From Fragilaria crotonensis (lineage: Eukaryota; Bacillariophyta; Fragilariophyceae; Fragilariales; Fragilariaceae), in NCBI GenBank assembly GCA_022925895.1, contig JAKSYS010000364.1, forward strand, positions 1 through 60,996: a stretch of DNA of 60,996 nucleotides. The letters are read 5' to 3'. Numbering within the stretch: the first letter of the stretch is position 1; each line of letters begins with the position of its first letter. Both the position numbers and the translations under genes were made by a program. Of this stretch, positions 9,481-20,917 are shown piece by piece. A model generated the notes under the pieces. It worked only from the letters and a program-made list of their open reading frames with translations, ran no database searches and was not told the origin of the DNA.

Positions 9481-12400
9481 TTAGTAGTAGCTGTGTGCAG
9501 ATGTCGTGTTCGACGAACTTTTTGTCAAAGCAATCAGTAACCCCCCTTCTCCGCCTTGGAATACACCATCTTCACCGTATCGAACACACATCTGACAGGG
9601 TGCGTCTTTGTCGGTATTTCGAAGAATGTACGAGCGGCGTGACGGCCTCGGCAGAGCAGCTGTTAATCCTTGTTGCTCTTTGATTGCGGACAGGATTAAG
9701 TTCCTGCCTGTACTGTCATCTAGTGGAACGCCAGCAGTATGCCGATTACTCAAAAGTTGCTCCACAAAATCATTTTGCTCCGGAAACTTGTGAAGCAGAC
9801 TTGACGCTCGAGATAAGAGTGCCTCAGCATCGCTAAATGCGTTGCATGCATCCTCGCAGGCACGTATGGATTCTATTGAAGCGTGCCTTGGAAGGTGTTC
9901 CGGTGACACAGGTTCCGAGTTGCTGGTTCCGTGCGTTACGTCACGCGATAAAATATCAAGTGCCGTCTCAACTCGGTCACGCAGAGTTTGCAACACAGCC
10001 TCTACCGACGGAAGCATCAAGCATTTTCCAGACGTCGACACAATAGCGAAGTACGCCATCGAAAGGTTGACTGCCATGATTTGATTCAACAAGCTCGCAG
10101 GATGAATGGTTTCGAAATTGTCCAGAACGATTTCGATCGTATTCACCAGGTCAAACAGAGCTGGCTGCTCAATGGCAGGGATTGGTACAGCTTCCGCCCA
10201 GGTATCAAGCCAAAAATCGCGGGTGCAGTTCACGATACTGATGGCTCTCTCAAGTTTCGCTTCCTGTGATTCGTCATCATCGTCTGCGCGGAGAAAATAC
10301 CACCCATCCGCTTCAGCAGCTTTGTCGAATTCAACCAGCGGGTTTTCCGGGTTTCCATACCAATTGGTGAAGTCTTCGAAAGTTACTCCAGGATTAGCGG
10401 CCTTAAACGCTTGCATATCGCTGAGAAGCTTTGGTTTCAAGTACCGATGAGCGACCTCAAGTCGTTCAAAGATTGTCGTTCCAGTTGCAATTTTGGAGAG
10501 CATACATTGACGTTCTAGGATCACATCATCTGTCCAAGGAATGGGTCTGCGAAGGTACGGTGCGTATAGTTGGTCTCCCGTTGCCAAGATATTGACCCCC
10601 ATTACCGGGCAACGAGCGCCCGGTCGTTCAAATACGCCAATCCGATCGTCAAACCCATCATTACTTCCATGTTCATTTGCATCGTAGAACTCCATGAAGC
10701 TTGCACTTGATCTCTCGTCAACTGACTTTCCATCGCGATTTCCATACTCAGGCCTTGCTTGAACGAAATCCACAAGCACATTCTCCTTCGCCTTACGGTC
10801 CTTATCGAAGGTTCTGCTCAACTTTGTGGCATTGTATATGTCGGTTGCAACGAGACTTTCAATACCAATGTTGAAGACCTGCAATTTTTGGCCGATCAGA
10901 CAATGCATGTCGTCGGGCTGGGGTTCTGAACAGTGAACGTAAGCAGAATTCTCCGCTTTCACACGTAATCCGCTCGTTGAAAAGCAACTTTTTGGGTTTA
11001 TCATGCTCGGCGATCGATCAATACCAGGAATGTATGTCATATTTGGCAAACTTGTCCGCGAGTAGAAGCGTTTCTGTAGGTCATGGACAAAGTAGGTCCA
11101 CACAAGAGCGATTGATGCCGGCGAGCGTAGTCGAGACATGTGAACGAACAGAATCGATAAGAGGCGCCCAGCTGGTGCTGATTTCGCAAGTGGAGCAAAC
11201 AGGCCTGTCGGAGCAGAGCCATCCGGATCTGAGAAGAGTTGTTCCGGCGGGTCAGGAGAATTCAGCGTTAAAGTTCCATCCATGACCTTTTTCACAACTC
11301 TCTCTGCTTCCCATCCTTCTATCAATTCATCACTTAGTGTCGCCCAATCGACCGCTTCGACGAGCCGACGAGTAACCGGACCGACACCTGCGCGGTCGAC
11401 GAGAGATTCCGTCACTGCATCGACATATTCGTTGCTGAAGGCATCTATCTCCGCCTCGTCAGTGAGTTGATGCATCATCGTAGTCGCGGGCAATACGGTC
11501 GTTCGAATCAGCGCTGCCAGGAGAAGTCGTAGTGAAGCCGCCAGGTTGACAAGAGATGTTTCCGAGTCGTAGACAGTTAAAACTTCAAAGGACGAGGGTT
11601 GAAGTGGATTTAGGATTGAACACTCGACAGCGTCTTCCATTTCTACCCAGTCCGCCGCCGTCATGTTTTGCCCCGAACGAATCTTCAGAGGCATCGATAG
11701 CAACGATTCAGAATTATCTATTGACGTTTTCGGATCCCATCGAACAATGACATTTACGGCCGCTATCGGATCATCGACCGGGCCCCATAATGGATCAGAC
11801 GATGATACACCCAAAAAGCGTTCCAGCAGTGACACGGCATGCCGCCGACATTCTTCCTGGTACAGCGCAATAACGTTGTCTGACGATGTGTTCCCATACA
11901 TCGCACCCTCTAACCCTTGCCTCCACCCACTCCCGATCTGCGCTTTTTCGCATTTGGTTTTGTCCACGAGTACAAGTGCTTGGCTCCGATCAAAACTACG
12001 GTCGGCGTGGATGAATGCTGCAACAAAATGTCTCCCCACGCCGTCAATCGACTTGTGGTGATGGTCTTCGAGGGCATGACGCTCATCCAAAATTGAGTAG
12101 TATCACACAGCATGCTGGATTTCAGGATGGGAGGCACGTAGGAATGATTGACACGATCGTCGTCCGGCGAAAATCGAAAGAAAGAGGAGCGCTTCCTGGA
12201 GGGTGTATGCCATTCTTGAATCCAATTAGGGAGGAGCGGCGCATGGTCGCGGAAAGGATTAAGTTCTCTTGCGTCGACCGAGGAAGGCGCATACGTACCC
12301 CATATTCCAAATGCGGGGATGTTACATGATATGTTCGAGAGCGCGCATTGCAATGATGTTTGGAGTATATTGGAGAGGGTCGCAGTGGCTACCCAGGGCG

Positions 12401-13091
12401 TTAGCTTTGAATCATGACGCTGTACCAAGGAACCTCCTAGTGTCCATACAACAATATCGGTCAACTCTTGATCCTTTTTAAGTGAAAGAGTAATGTGTTG
12501 GCCAATTCCGAAGACGGTGGAAAGGTCCGAGAATAAATCAACGGGCATGTTCCCCAGAGGTACCCGTCGTAAGGACATTGGCAAATCTGACTCGTTTTCG
12601 TCCGAAGGTCCATCCCATAGATCGAGATTCAACGATAAGGTAGCCTTACCACCGTCTCCGGCCAAGTTAACTGTCCACTCGACGGGATGAGTACGAATCA
12701 GCTGCACTTTACATCGTCGCGATTGTTTCCTCGCCGGCCTCAACGTAGGACTTGGGGACGACTTCAAATGATTTGTTTCCTTTTCCGATCTCAGATCTAA
12801 AACTAAGCTTCTAGATCTCCCTCGCTCCTGGTGGTCCGCACGTCTTTGCTCTACACCTTTCCCAGAAGCTTCCCCTAAACTCCTATCTACATCCGATTGA
12901 CTACGATTACGTTCCAAGCCTTGCCTTTCCTTGTGCGAGAACGAGACATGTCGATCGGCCCCTGTCAAGTGCCATTTTCGAAATATTGTTTCGATATCTC
13001 GAGCCAAACGCTCTATGGACGTGGAGCAAGAGTAGTCGGTGTACTCATCGTGGTTCATTGCGCTCATGCCGCCAGCAGCGACTACAAACAA
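9481..13091 (-). CDS. RAB3GAP1: Rab3 GTPase-activating protein catalytic subunit
   Basis: Two open blocks overlap at 11910-12090 in different frames. A GT-AG intron at 12106-12018 (89 nt, ending ttttgttgcag) joins them in phase into about 1173 residues. The N-terminus has SIERLARDIETIFRKWHL, like the start of human RAB3GAP1. The diagnostic core is GARCPVMGVNILATGDQLY, RRPIPWTDDVILERQ, LSDMQAFKAANPGVTFEDF and FWLDTWAEAVPIPA. The C-terminus RRSYILRNT matches the family end. The partner is the non-catalytic RAB3GAP2. Together they act on Rab3 and serve as exchange factor for Rab18 in ER and lipid-droplet traffic. The arginine equivalent to human R728 is not certain; a KLERAI stretch is the candidate. 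It is longer than the human protein (981) because of low-complexity inserts. The exact intron is inferred; a sequencing indel is the alternative. Confidence 0.85.
12018..12106 (-). other. Proposed 89-nt intron in the Rab3GAP gene
   Basis: Donor gtgatact follows ATGCTGT. The acceptor ttttgttgcag has a short pyrimidine tract. Removing it joins the upstream frame to the downstream one with a split TCA codon, and the total exon length becomes a multiple of three. Other GT-AG pairs of length 2 modulo 3 exist in the overlap (for example 35 nt), so the site is a proposal. Confidence 0.5.
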
Positions 13092-13582
13092 TGTTACTAC
13101 GTTTTGTCATTGACTTCTCCAAGAATGCAGTGCAAGTACGATCTGTAGTGTCATTATGTTCTCAATTTCGCCCACCAAGTAGCGAGTCTACTCGATGCGG
13201 TTGCGCTACTCTACCGGTAGCTACCGTAGCCGGTCGTAATACGGTCCTCGTGCCGAACCCTCACACTCACTGTCTCCGTCATACGTCATACGTCATCACG
13301 AGATTAAGCTAGCTCGGTCATTCTAACCACGTTTTAACCGTGATTTACCCGATTTTTATTCTTCTCGATTCTCGATGTGGCAAATGGCAAATTCAAATAG
13401 TCATCCACATTGACTGACGCCGGCGGTCGGAGGCAGATTTGTGGGGATCTGTGACTGAAGGTTTCGTTTCACTTTGTTTTGGGAACGGCTGTCCAACGTC
13501 GTTGTTTGGTCTTTGGTCCACTCTGTTGCTTGTTCTATCAAGTCTCATTCACTCCCAAATAGCGGAGATAAGCTTCACCTCC
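13092..13582. promoter_or_regulatory. Divergent intergenic region between Rab3GAP and a coiled-coil gene
   Basis: This is 491 bp between two start codons pointing away from each other, so it must hold both promoters. It contains the 10-bp palindrome CTACCGGTAG at 13211-13220 followed by CTACCGTAGC, and a tandem CATACGTCATACGTCAT stretch around 13280. No TATA box is evident. Confidence 0.45.
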
Positions 13583-14350
13583 ATGTCCTTCGACAAGCGA
13601 GAGGACTCGAGCAGCGTTCGAGCAGCGAATGATAACAAGGACAAGGCGCGGAACGCAACCATGGAAGGCATGGTCCAAACGTCATTTTCCAGCACGCCAT
13701 TCTCCAAGAAGATGAGACGGAGTTGTGATACTCCGGAGACGTTTGTGTCACATGAAGGAGAGGTGAGTTGGTCCTTTGTTGTTTTAAAGGTAGAAAAGTT
13801 AATACGTGGAAGCTTCCATGCTCTCAGACTCACGGGTTGGAAACGTTTCCTTCTCGGCTAGGAATCCCCCACTGCCGACGACCACGACAATGGCAATACA
13901 GACGGATGCAATCATAAGGAATCCGAAGACAATGAGCATCGAAGCGACGAAGTGGTGGAAGACGAACCGGATTGGGAGAAACTGGCGGAAAACGAACCGG
14001 CCGCGTTGGAACAGGTGGAACTCTTTCTCAAGACGCGCGAGATTCGTGATGAAGCCGATGAACGCTTCTCCAATGTCATGGATGAGTGCAATACAGCGTT
14101 GGAGAATGCGAAGAAAAGTATCCTGCAGGCAGCGGCAGATATGCACAATATGCATCGTGAAGAATTGGACTACCTCGAATCAGAAATCAAGCAGACACTT
14201 GTGTGGAACCATCAAGTTCGAAGTAAGATGAAACGTGAGCTGGAAGAGACTCGTGCTAGAGCACAAGGTTTGTTTTCACAATTGCTGATGACGGTTTCGC
14301 AACCATTGTCATCCGATGGTGGAGCAACCTTTCGACGCGACAATACATGA
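13583..14350 (+). CDS. Unrecognised coiled-coil protein (two exons)
   Basis: Exon 1 is 13583-13762 and exon 2 is 13862-14350, with a 99-bp intron (gtgagt ... ctcggctag) that joins HEGE to ESPTADD in frame. The predicted protein has about 222 residues. The first half is Ser/Asp/Asn-rich and probably disordered. From DWEKLAENEPAALEQVELF onward it is strongly helical, with heptad-like spacing through HREELDYLESEIKQTL and MKRELEETRARAQGLF, suggesting a coiled coil. I recognise no domain. It could be a small structural or kinetochore-like protein, but nothing in the sequence decides. The start at 13583 is the first ATG giving this exon; TTG-initiated extension upstream is unlikely in a nuclear gene. 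Confidence 0.6.
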
Positions 14351-14504
14351 ATGTAGGTGAAAGTTGGAGCAATAGAAGTCTTTGAAACCGGGAGCATCAT
14401 GAGCGTTCATTCGTGTACCGTCTATAGTGCGGAAAACGGAGTACTTGTAGACGATAAGTGCTCTACATTTATACATTTTGCGAGAAAGGTGCTGTCGCCA
14501 GGCA

Positions 14505-15119
14505 TTAAATGGAATCAGAATCAGGACCATGGAGCTGGTCTTCGAAAATGTCCATGAAGCTCGAGGAAGAACTTGCACAGGTGATGAAACGATCATTAGG
14601 ACCGCGTGCATCATGAATCTTTGCTTCGCTCGCCGTCGAGGCCCGAGCTGTTACGTCGAATGTAAATGCTTCATTCCTCGACGCAGGAGCACCATGGCTG
14701 CCCATCGATGACACCTCCTCATCGTGGTCCTCTTTCGTGGACCCCACGCTCGAAGTCACACTCGCATTCGCCTTACGGCTCTCTTTCTTCGTTGGCTCAG
14801 TACTGTACGTCAACATATTGATAGAGAAACTCCCAATCGAATCATACTTGCGTCGCTTCTGCAAGGCACGGCGCTGTCTCTGCACAAAGAGGCGTCGTTC
14901 GTGAGAATCATGCTGCCGCAACCACTCTTGTTCTCGCTTGTGCAATTCTTCCGCCTTTTTGATGATAGCTTGCCAATCGACCTTGTCGTTAGAGCCAGTC
15001 GCCATAGATCGCAACAACGCTTGTCCTTCCTTACGTTCTCGTTCCATGCAAAGTAACCTCGCCTTCTTTTCGGCTTGACGGGCAGCAATGGACCGGCAGC
15101 AGCAGAAGTATTCACTCAT
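14505..15119 (-). CDS. Unrecognised basic coiled-coil protein
   Basis: A 204-residue intronless protein. The N-terminus MSEYFCCCRSIAARQAEKKAR has three consecutive cysteines after a short start, which could be a lipid-attachment (palmitoylation) site, though no glycine-2 myristoylation site is present. Residues about 12-90 are highly charged and helical (ERERKEGQALLRSM, KKAEELHKREQEWLRQH, RRALQKRRKY). The C-terminal half is Ser/Thr-rich and ends in an acidic IFEDQLHGPDSDSI. No known domain is seen. It is convergent with the upstream coiled-coil gene, 154 bp apart, and head-on to a long spacer. It could be a diatom-specific gene. Confidence 0.55.
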   Translation of the reverse strand: MSEYFCCCRSIAARQAEKKARLLCMERERKEGQALLRSMATGSNDKVDWQAIIKKAEELHKREQEWLRQHDSHERRLFVQRQRRALQKRRKYDSIGSFSINMLTYSTEPTKKESRKANASVTSSVGSTKEDHDEEVSSMGSHGAPASRNEAFTFDVTARASTASEAKIHDARGPNDRFITCASSSSSFMDIFEDQLHGPDSDSI

Positions 15120-16011
15120 GATAATATGAACAAAAGTGACGATTGCAAATGGAGGATCTGGAAAGTTGGGCGCTTCGGAGGATCGATCGCCCTTTGCTGG
15201 TTGTCAGGAATTGTGTATCCGTCGGTCTATTGTAGACACCAACGAAACTACCGATTTTATAGCGATTTGCCCAAAACGGTGGGAAGTTGAAAATCAATGA
15301 GCAGCGCGATAATCAAGGTCAGATAATCGTTTCCGGTTTTGCTGGAAAGCGTTGCTCTGGATAGTCAAGCAACAGAATAAAGACGAATAGCGAAGCGTTT
15401 GATGGCACACTGTGCACACCAGCGACGCTTTTCGTGCGAACGAATCATGTGTGCGGTTCACTCCACAAAGACAACGACCAAAATGTGAAGGAGTCGAATC
15501 CCGTTTGTAACCTTGCGTTTTGCAGTATTTTGGTGATCCTGTCATTCCTGCTCCACATTCATTGTATACAGATTCTTCTACAAAAATATATTCCAGACTT
15601 AAAGGGAATCTCGCTAGTCGGGTATGGTAACTCGTGGATTCGCATGTGTCTACAACCCTCACTCAACGTGGCATTGGAGTTGAGATACAGTCTGTAGTCT
15701 CTACCAGGAAAAGCAGAGAGGTCCACCCGTACTATGGACTATATTGAGCATCTATTACCCGAATACTTGGCTTGTAATCCTCTCAGCCGAAGGCGATATT
15801 CAAGATTTTCTTCACGACGGAATCCAAACACATAGAAACTCAGTGGGGTCAAAATGTTGAAGTCGATACTCGGGAGTGTACACATGTTTGCATGCTCGAA
15901 GCCCCAGCTTCGCAAGATTCCTCCGGATTGGAACAAGGCACGTCGTCAACGTAATGCCTCAAAAGTGCGAAGAACCTATAAGTTAGACTTAGCTAAGTCA
16001 AATTTACCATG
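15120..16011. other. Spacer; no supported gene
   Basis: This is 892 bp with a 122-codon open frame on the minus strand (15294-15662) and a 65-codon one, neither with a domain or convincing composition. Part of it must be the promoter of the minus-strand gene ending at 14505 (start 15119). Nothing else is recognised. Confidence 0.4.
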
Positions 16012-17502
16012 TTAGGTGAGGATTGAAGTAGGATCTGTCGAGAAGAACTCGTCTTGCATGCTAACAAGATCTTCAAAAACAGCAAGAGTTGCCAATCTTG
16101 CCACCACTAGCTTCCAACGTTGTAATATAAAGTCGCGTTCGGACTCAGATGCCGCTTCGAACAGGAATTCATCGCCAGTGACCATTCGTACAAGAAAGCT
16201 ATGCGACGTACGTGCCAAAGGGTATTTGCTGCGGTCCATCTTCTCCACAGGAAGGACACGGCACACGCTAAGTAGTCGCATCCGATGCGGCATCACTATT
16301 TCATGGCGTTGTGTGGCGCACTGGCGCCACATGAACTGAGGCTCAATGATAGTTTGACCGCAATGAAGAATTTGTCCACGCTCGAACCAGAGCTGAACGC
16401 TAATAGGATCATAGCACACCTTCTTCTTGTCGCAACATCCCAAAGTTTCCATGTTTTGGCATGTGGGATGCCACGTTAGATCCCAAGTAAGGTTTAGTGA
16501 CTCTTGCACAGCATCCACAAGGTCGTCGGCATCTATTCCAAACTCGACGCTTTCGGAAACAGCGCTAACGTCGAGAATGCTGACAAATGCTTCCTTCAGC
16601 GGTGCATCCCCGTTCTGTCGGGTGTGCCCTTCACCAGGATCACTATCGTAGCCATCGAAATTCTCGGATGGATGCATGGCCAGAGACCGACCCATCATTA
16701 TTTCATCCTCCATTCCCCAAAACGAACTGAAAGCATCATGGAACGATGTTTCAGTAGACGTCATTGTCTCGTTCAGCATAGAAGTATCAAATGACTTATT
16801 CTTCTTTAATGGAGCACACTTCTCAATGCGACGGCTGCTTCGCAATTTGTGAATCCGTTGGATCCGTGAGCGCATGACTTCCACAGGCTCCTCAAGGTGA
16901 TACGATGGGCACACGAGCGGCGTTGTCCATGAATCAAGTTCATCTTCCGTGGTATGATCAGCGCACCCCAACATTGAGAAAATGTCCAATTCCATTTGGA
17001 ACTGCAGCGACCGGTCACTCCTAGCGGGGGATACATACCGTTCGAAACTGCCGCAAGGGTGTTCGTCTGTCATGGCTCCAGGACAGAATGATTCCGCAAA
17101 AGATTCTGTCACGTTGCGGATGTTGTTTGAAGACGTATCTATCCAGTCAGTTATGATGTTCGTATCAGAGCGTTTGACAGTCCCTGAAGTGACAATTCCT
17201 TTCGAATGAAAGCAATTCGGGATAAAGTCATCGTCCAGTTGAGGAGGCTCATTTAGGTCGGCAAATAGATACGAGCACTGCGACGCATCTTCGTCATCGC
17301 TCTCCTCTCCATCAGAAGTGACATTGAGAATGGAGGTATGACTTTGTCGAAGTTCTTCCAAGGCGTCACGCGGGGAAGTGGAGGTGTCACGCCAGTTAGA
17401 GCCACAACTCATGGAGGAAGCATCTCGGCGGTCAGATGATTCTTCTTGGCTTATTGACGTGAAGGTCGTGTCTCGACGCTGGTGTACTTCTTCCAGCACC
17501 AT
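16012..17502 (-). CDS. Unrecognised protein with a possible C-terminal PH-like domain
   Basis: A 496-residue intronless protein from the ATG at 17502. The first 300 residues are acidic and Ser/Thr/Asp-rich, with short conserved-looking islands: MELDIFSMLGC, EDELDSWTTPLVCPSYHL and EEPVEVMRSRIQRIHKLRSS. The C-terminal 130 residues are more structured: VQLWFERGQILHCG, HEIVMPHRMRLLSVCRVLPV and VRMVTGDEFLFEAASESER, then DFILQRWKLVVARLATLAVF. Beta-rich strands followed by a final long helix resemble a PH fold, but this is an impression only. I cannot name the family. It may be a diatom-specific signalling or scaffold protein. It shares no obvious functional theme with its neighbours. Confidence 0.65.
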   Translation of the reverse strand: MVLEEVHQRRDTTFTSISQEESSDRRDASSMSCGSNWRDTSTSPRDALEELRQSHTSILNVTSDGEESDDEDASQCSYLFADLNEPPQLDDDFIPNCFHSKGIVTSGTVKRSDTNIITDWIDTSSNNIRNVTESFAESFCPGAMTDEHPCGSFERYVSPARSDRSLQFQMELDIFSMLGCADHTTEDELDSWTTPLVCPSYHLEEPVEVMRSRIQRIHKLRSSRRIEKCAPLKKNKSFDTSMLNETMTSTETSFHDAFSSFWGMEDEIMMGRSLAMHPSENFDGYDSDPGEGHTRQNGDAPLKEAFVSILDVSAVSESVEFGIDADDLVDAVQESLNLTWDLTWHPTCQNMETLGCCDKKKVCYDPISVQLWFERGQILHCGQTIIEPQFMWRQCATQRHEIVMPHRMRLLSVCRVLPVEKMDRSKYPLARTSHSFLVRMVTGDEFLFEAASESERDFILQRWKLVVARLATLAVFEDLVSMQDEFFSTDPTSILT

Positions 17503-18761
17503 GGCCGTCGTATTTATAGCAAGTTCAACAGCGTGAAAGGTGCTCCGCGGCAGGGATGATAGGTTTTGAATTCAAACAAAATGTTGTGATAATGAGTTAT
17601 GAAATCGGCATCACTCTCGTTAAAGTGGCGGCACGTACTCGGAGGACGACTTAGAATTTCCTGAAAAACAGTTAAAAACGTTTCAATATAAAAATCCGAA
17701 AGAATTTTGAATCATCATTAAGCTTCATTCATTCATACACTGAATGATCATTCAATTTCTTTATGAGCATTAGACTGTTTTACGTGTTCATCATAACAAA
17801 ATCATTAGGCCTGCAAGGTGAGTTTGGGGGGAAAGATGCGCTCTCGAACATTTAGGATTTGTCTGATCATTTTGGGCGCAGGCCCAGCCAAAAATTGCTG
17901 AACGGATGAAGTACGAGTTGATTCCGAATGACCGGGACTTCGTTCAATTATGTCAACTCGGGTTCGGGTTCCGAATGAAAATGTACAGAATTGATTACAT
18001 TTCAAACATGATCTCGCGTTTACGCAAACTTGAGTACAAGTATCATGTGCTTGACATCCAAGACGGGTTCGCTTCGCTCGACGCGTCCCGTGATTGACAA
18101 CTTACTGTAGTACTCTGTGGTACATGGTGTGTGTAGTTGTCTCCCGCGCATTTACGATTTAAAACTTCCGGGGTCACGGCCAGACGAGGTGGGTACCAGT
18201 ACTAATCCAGAGTACGGAGTCTGCAGTAGTCACTGGTCACCGGTAGCATGACTGCTCAGTATACAAGTAAATGTATGTACCACTATCAGTACCAGTACAG
18301 TGTAGTATGTCGGACGTGGAGTGGAGTTGCTTTGTTCACGTGACGTTCAGCTCTCCTCAGAGCTCATGAGGTCACTCTGCACTCTGCCCTCTGCGTAGAC
18401 TACTGAAGTCTACTGCTGGTAGACTAAGAGTGTAATGGGTAGTGTCTTGTCATGAGACATGGACATGGCTCGTCGACGTATTATGAACATATAAGTAGCA
18501 AGCGAAAGAATACGGCTAAAGGCTAAAGCCGTGTTCATGGTACGATAAAAGTCATCATCGAACAACGAGAAACTACCGGTACCTGGTAGTGCTAATCAGC
18601 AACGCCAGGATTGATTATTGGTTCTCAGCATGGTTTTTTTAGCGTCACACAGGTATCAGGAACTTCCATTGAAACATACGCCATCATATAGCAAGTAACA
18701 CATTTTTGTCTATGATCTACGGTGGTTTAGTTGTACAGTCCATTTTCGTTGTCTCCAGTCG
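17503..18761. other. Gene-free spacer rich in GTAC-type palindromic motifs
   Basis: This is 1259 bp without a supported gene. The part around 18100-18310 is packed with GTAC, AGTACT and CAGTAC words (for example GGGTACCAGTACT at about 18190), and one TACCGGTA lies at 18574-18581. A short frame on the minus strand at 17805-18005 has no recognisable content. Confidence 0.5.
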
Positions 18762-19767
18762 TTACTTCCCGCAGTAAAATGTGCGCTGGCTTAGGATGAG
18801 TGCCACAATCAATCCATAAAGAGCAAGCGCCTCAGAGAAAATAAGCATGATCAGAAGTCCCACGTAAAGTTTGTTGGAATCCTCCACGTTTTTAGCCTGT
18901 TGTTGTTGGGCGTCGTTGGCGTCGGCTTCATTTAGGACATCGCTGTCCCAAAACCGTCTACCTCCAGAAGCCTTGGCACCATAAGCTTGGACACCCGCAT
19001 CTCCGACTATTCCAATGGTACCACCAGCGGCAAGACACGATAAACCACAGCACAAGCCGGCAGCGAGCTGTCGACGTTGGTTTCACCCAAGAACATTAGA
19101 ATCGATAGCTGAATGAAGCTGCACCAAAAACCATCATCCACTTACGTGTGAGTATCCGTTATAGGCAGAATAAACAGTGCTCTTGTTAGCGTTGGGAGGA
19201 GTGATTGCTTGTGCGATAATGACCGCCACAATTAGGCCGTAGATACCCAATACTCCGGCCATGACAATTGGGACGATATTCTTGATGACCCCTTTCGAAT
19301 AATCCACACCCATCGAACAGACACCGACGCCCGCGCGCCAAGTTCCCCACGCGGAGCCGAAGTTTGCGAGAATGATGCAGGATGCTGCACCGGCATAGCC
19401 ACTGATTGAGCAAGGGGGAAAGAATTGAGCACAATGTGTTTAGAAAAGTGTCAAGTTAATCACCAGCGAAAAATGAGGTGTGACACACGCCAAGGATGAG
19501 CTAGTAGTCAGTACCGAGTACCCAGTACCTAGTAGTCTCAGCGTAGCTCTACTGTATTTGCAACTTCACTGGAAAACAAAGAATCAATTCTGATGACATG
19601 AAAAACTTCCGAAATCAGTGGAGCATCTGATACGAAAAAATCCATCTGCTGTACAAGAGCTCGAATGCAACTCAACCAATTGTTCGGTCAACAACTTACA
19701 AGAACGGGGCCCATATAGGACAGCTATCTGATCCTGCTGTGACAGCGGTTGCATAACTCGACGCCAT
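18762..19767 (-). CDS. V-type ATPase proteolipid subunit c (three exons), copy 1
   Basis: Exons are 19767-19700, 19401-19146 and 19067-18762 (introns 298 and 78 bp, GT-AG), encoding about 209 residues. Four hydrophobic helices are visible: [20 protein letters not shown] (TM1), [20 protein letters not shown] (TM2), [21 protein letters not shown] (TM3) and [20 protein letters not shown] (TM4). TM4 carries the proton-carrying Glu (FSEAL). TM2 lacks one, which fits subunit c and not c''. Subunit c forms the membrane rotor ring of the V-ATPase, which acidifies endomembrane compartments. Unusually, about 39 residues separate GIVGDAGV from KLYVGLLI; in typical c subunits about 8 do. The insert is Ala/Asn/Gln/Asp-rich. 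The gene is head-to-head with a second copy. Confidence 0.88.
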
Positions 19768-20046
19768 TTGCAAGTGAAGTAGTCGATCGCTTTTCAATTC
19801 ACTACGTCGGAGGGAGAGTTTGAGCTTTGTTGTACTGCAGTTTCGTTACCGAAGCCCTTGCAACTTGCAATATCTTTTTAGCTAAAATTTTAAACCTCAA
19901 CAGAGAGCTCGTATACGGTACTCAACTGCCAGTGTGGAGTTCCTTCCCGCCAACAGCAAAAGGGCAGTCTTTTATTACGGCAGCAACAGCAGCAGCATTA
20001 CATTTCTTCGACATCCAAAAACGTGTTATAATCATTTATCTTGACC
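19768..20046. promoter_or_regulatory. Shared 279-bp region between two divergent V-ATPase c genes
   Basis: This short interval separates the two start codons and must contain both transcription starts, so co-regulation of the two proteolipid genes is likely. The half nearest copy 2 has a TTTTAGCTAAAATTTTAAA stretch at about 19875. No defined TATA box or known operator is recognised. Confidence 0.55.
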
Positions 20047-20917
20047 ATGGCCGACGAAGCTCCCATGACTGAAGCCCTCTGCCCTTCGTGGGCTACAGGT
20101 GTTGGCTACATGGGTGTTGCAGCAGCAGTTGTCCTTTCCAATTGGGGCAGCGCGGTAAGTCCCATTTCGATCCTGCAATCACGATGACCGAGAAAAGGAA
20201 TTGCTTGGATCTTCATGTGAAATCTGTGCTGTATTCTGTCGTGATATTAGCTAAATTTATCGATTATGGGATTTGATAATGTAACTCATGTTGTATTCCG
20301 ATCACTTTGTGTTTAGTGGGGGACATGGAAATCTGGCGTTAGCTTGGTGCACACTGGCATCCGTCACCCCAAGAGCGTCATGAAGAATGTGATCCCCGTT
20401 GTCATGGCTGGAGTCATTGGAATCTATGGCCTCATTGTCGGCGTAATCTTGGCGCAGAGTATAACTAAGCCGACCAATGATCGGCAAAACATGTACTCGA
20501 TTTACACGGCCATGGCACATGTAAGTGACGCTGGGAGCTGTCGACTGCTTAAGTGCTACTGTTTTGCCGGAAAGCTAACATTTGAAATTTCAGTTTGCAG
20601 CCGGAGTTTGTTGTGGCGTCTCTGGATTGGTGGCGGGAGGTTGCATCGGAATTGTTGGAGACTATGGTGTTCGAGCAGTTGGCTACCGTGCGTCAGCCAT
20701 TACCTTGTTTCCCACCAGTGTCCCCGAGGCGGAAGGATATTCGTCCATACCCGAAACCGAGGGTGATCATCACCATGGTGACGATGTCAGTGGATCGGAC
20801 GATCAAAACAAACTTTTTGTCGGTATGCTGATTATGCTAATTTTCTCTGAGGCATTGGCCTTGTACGGTCTCATCACTGCCTTGATTGTCAGTCAGCACG
20901 AGTATCCTTGCAGATAA
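20047..20917 (+). CDS. V-type ATPase proteolipid subunit c (three exons), copy 2
   Basis: Exons are 20047-20154, 20317-20520 and 20594-20917 (introns 162 and 73 bp; donors gtaagt), encoding about 211 residues. Intron positions match copy 1 only partly: both copies have a junction after a TM2-TM3 loop ending in His (GYSH, AMAH), which supports common descent. Helices run GVGYMGVAAAVVLSNWGSA, NVIPVVMAGVIGIYGLIVGV, FAAGVCCGVSGLVAGGCIGIV and [20 protein letters not shown], with the essential Glu in TM4. The TM3-TM4 loop is about 46 residues and His/Asp/Glu-rich (ETEGDHHHGDDVSG), different in sequence from the copy 1 insert. The copies are diverged, so this is an old duplication with possible specialisation by membrane or tissue stage. 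Confidence 0.88.

Noticed and set aside
15294-15662. A 122-codon minus-strand open frame in the 15.1-16.0 kb spacer
   Set aside because: There is no domain, no convincing ATG context and no similarity to neighbours; several other short frames overlap it.
18762-20917. Assignment of the V-ATPase proteolipids as subunit c''
   Set aside because: The proton-carrying Glu is in TM4 (FSEAL) and TM2 has none; c'' has its Glu in TM2. There is also no extra N-terminal helix.
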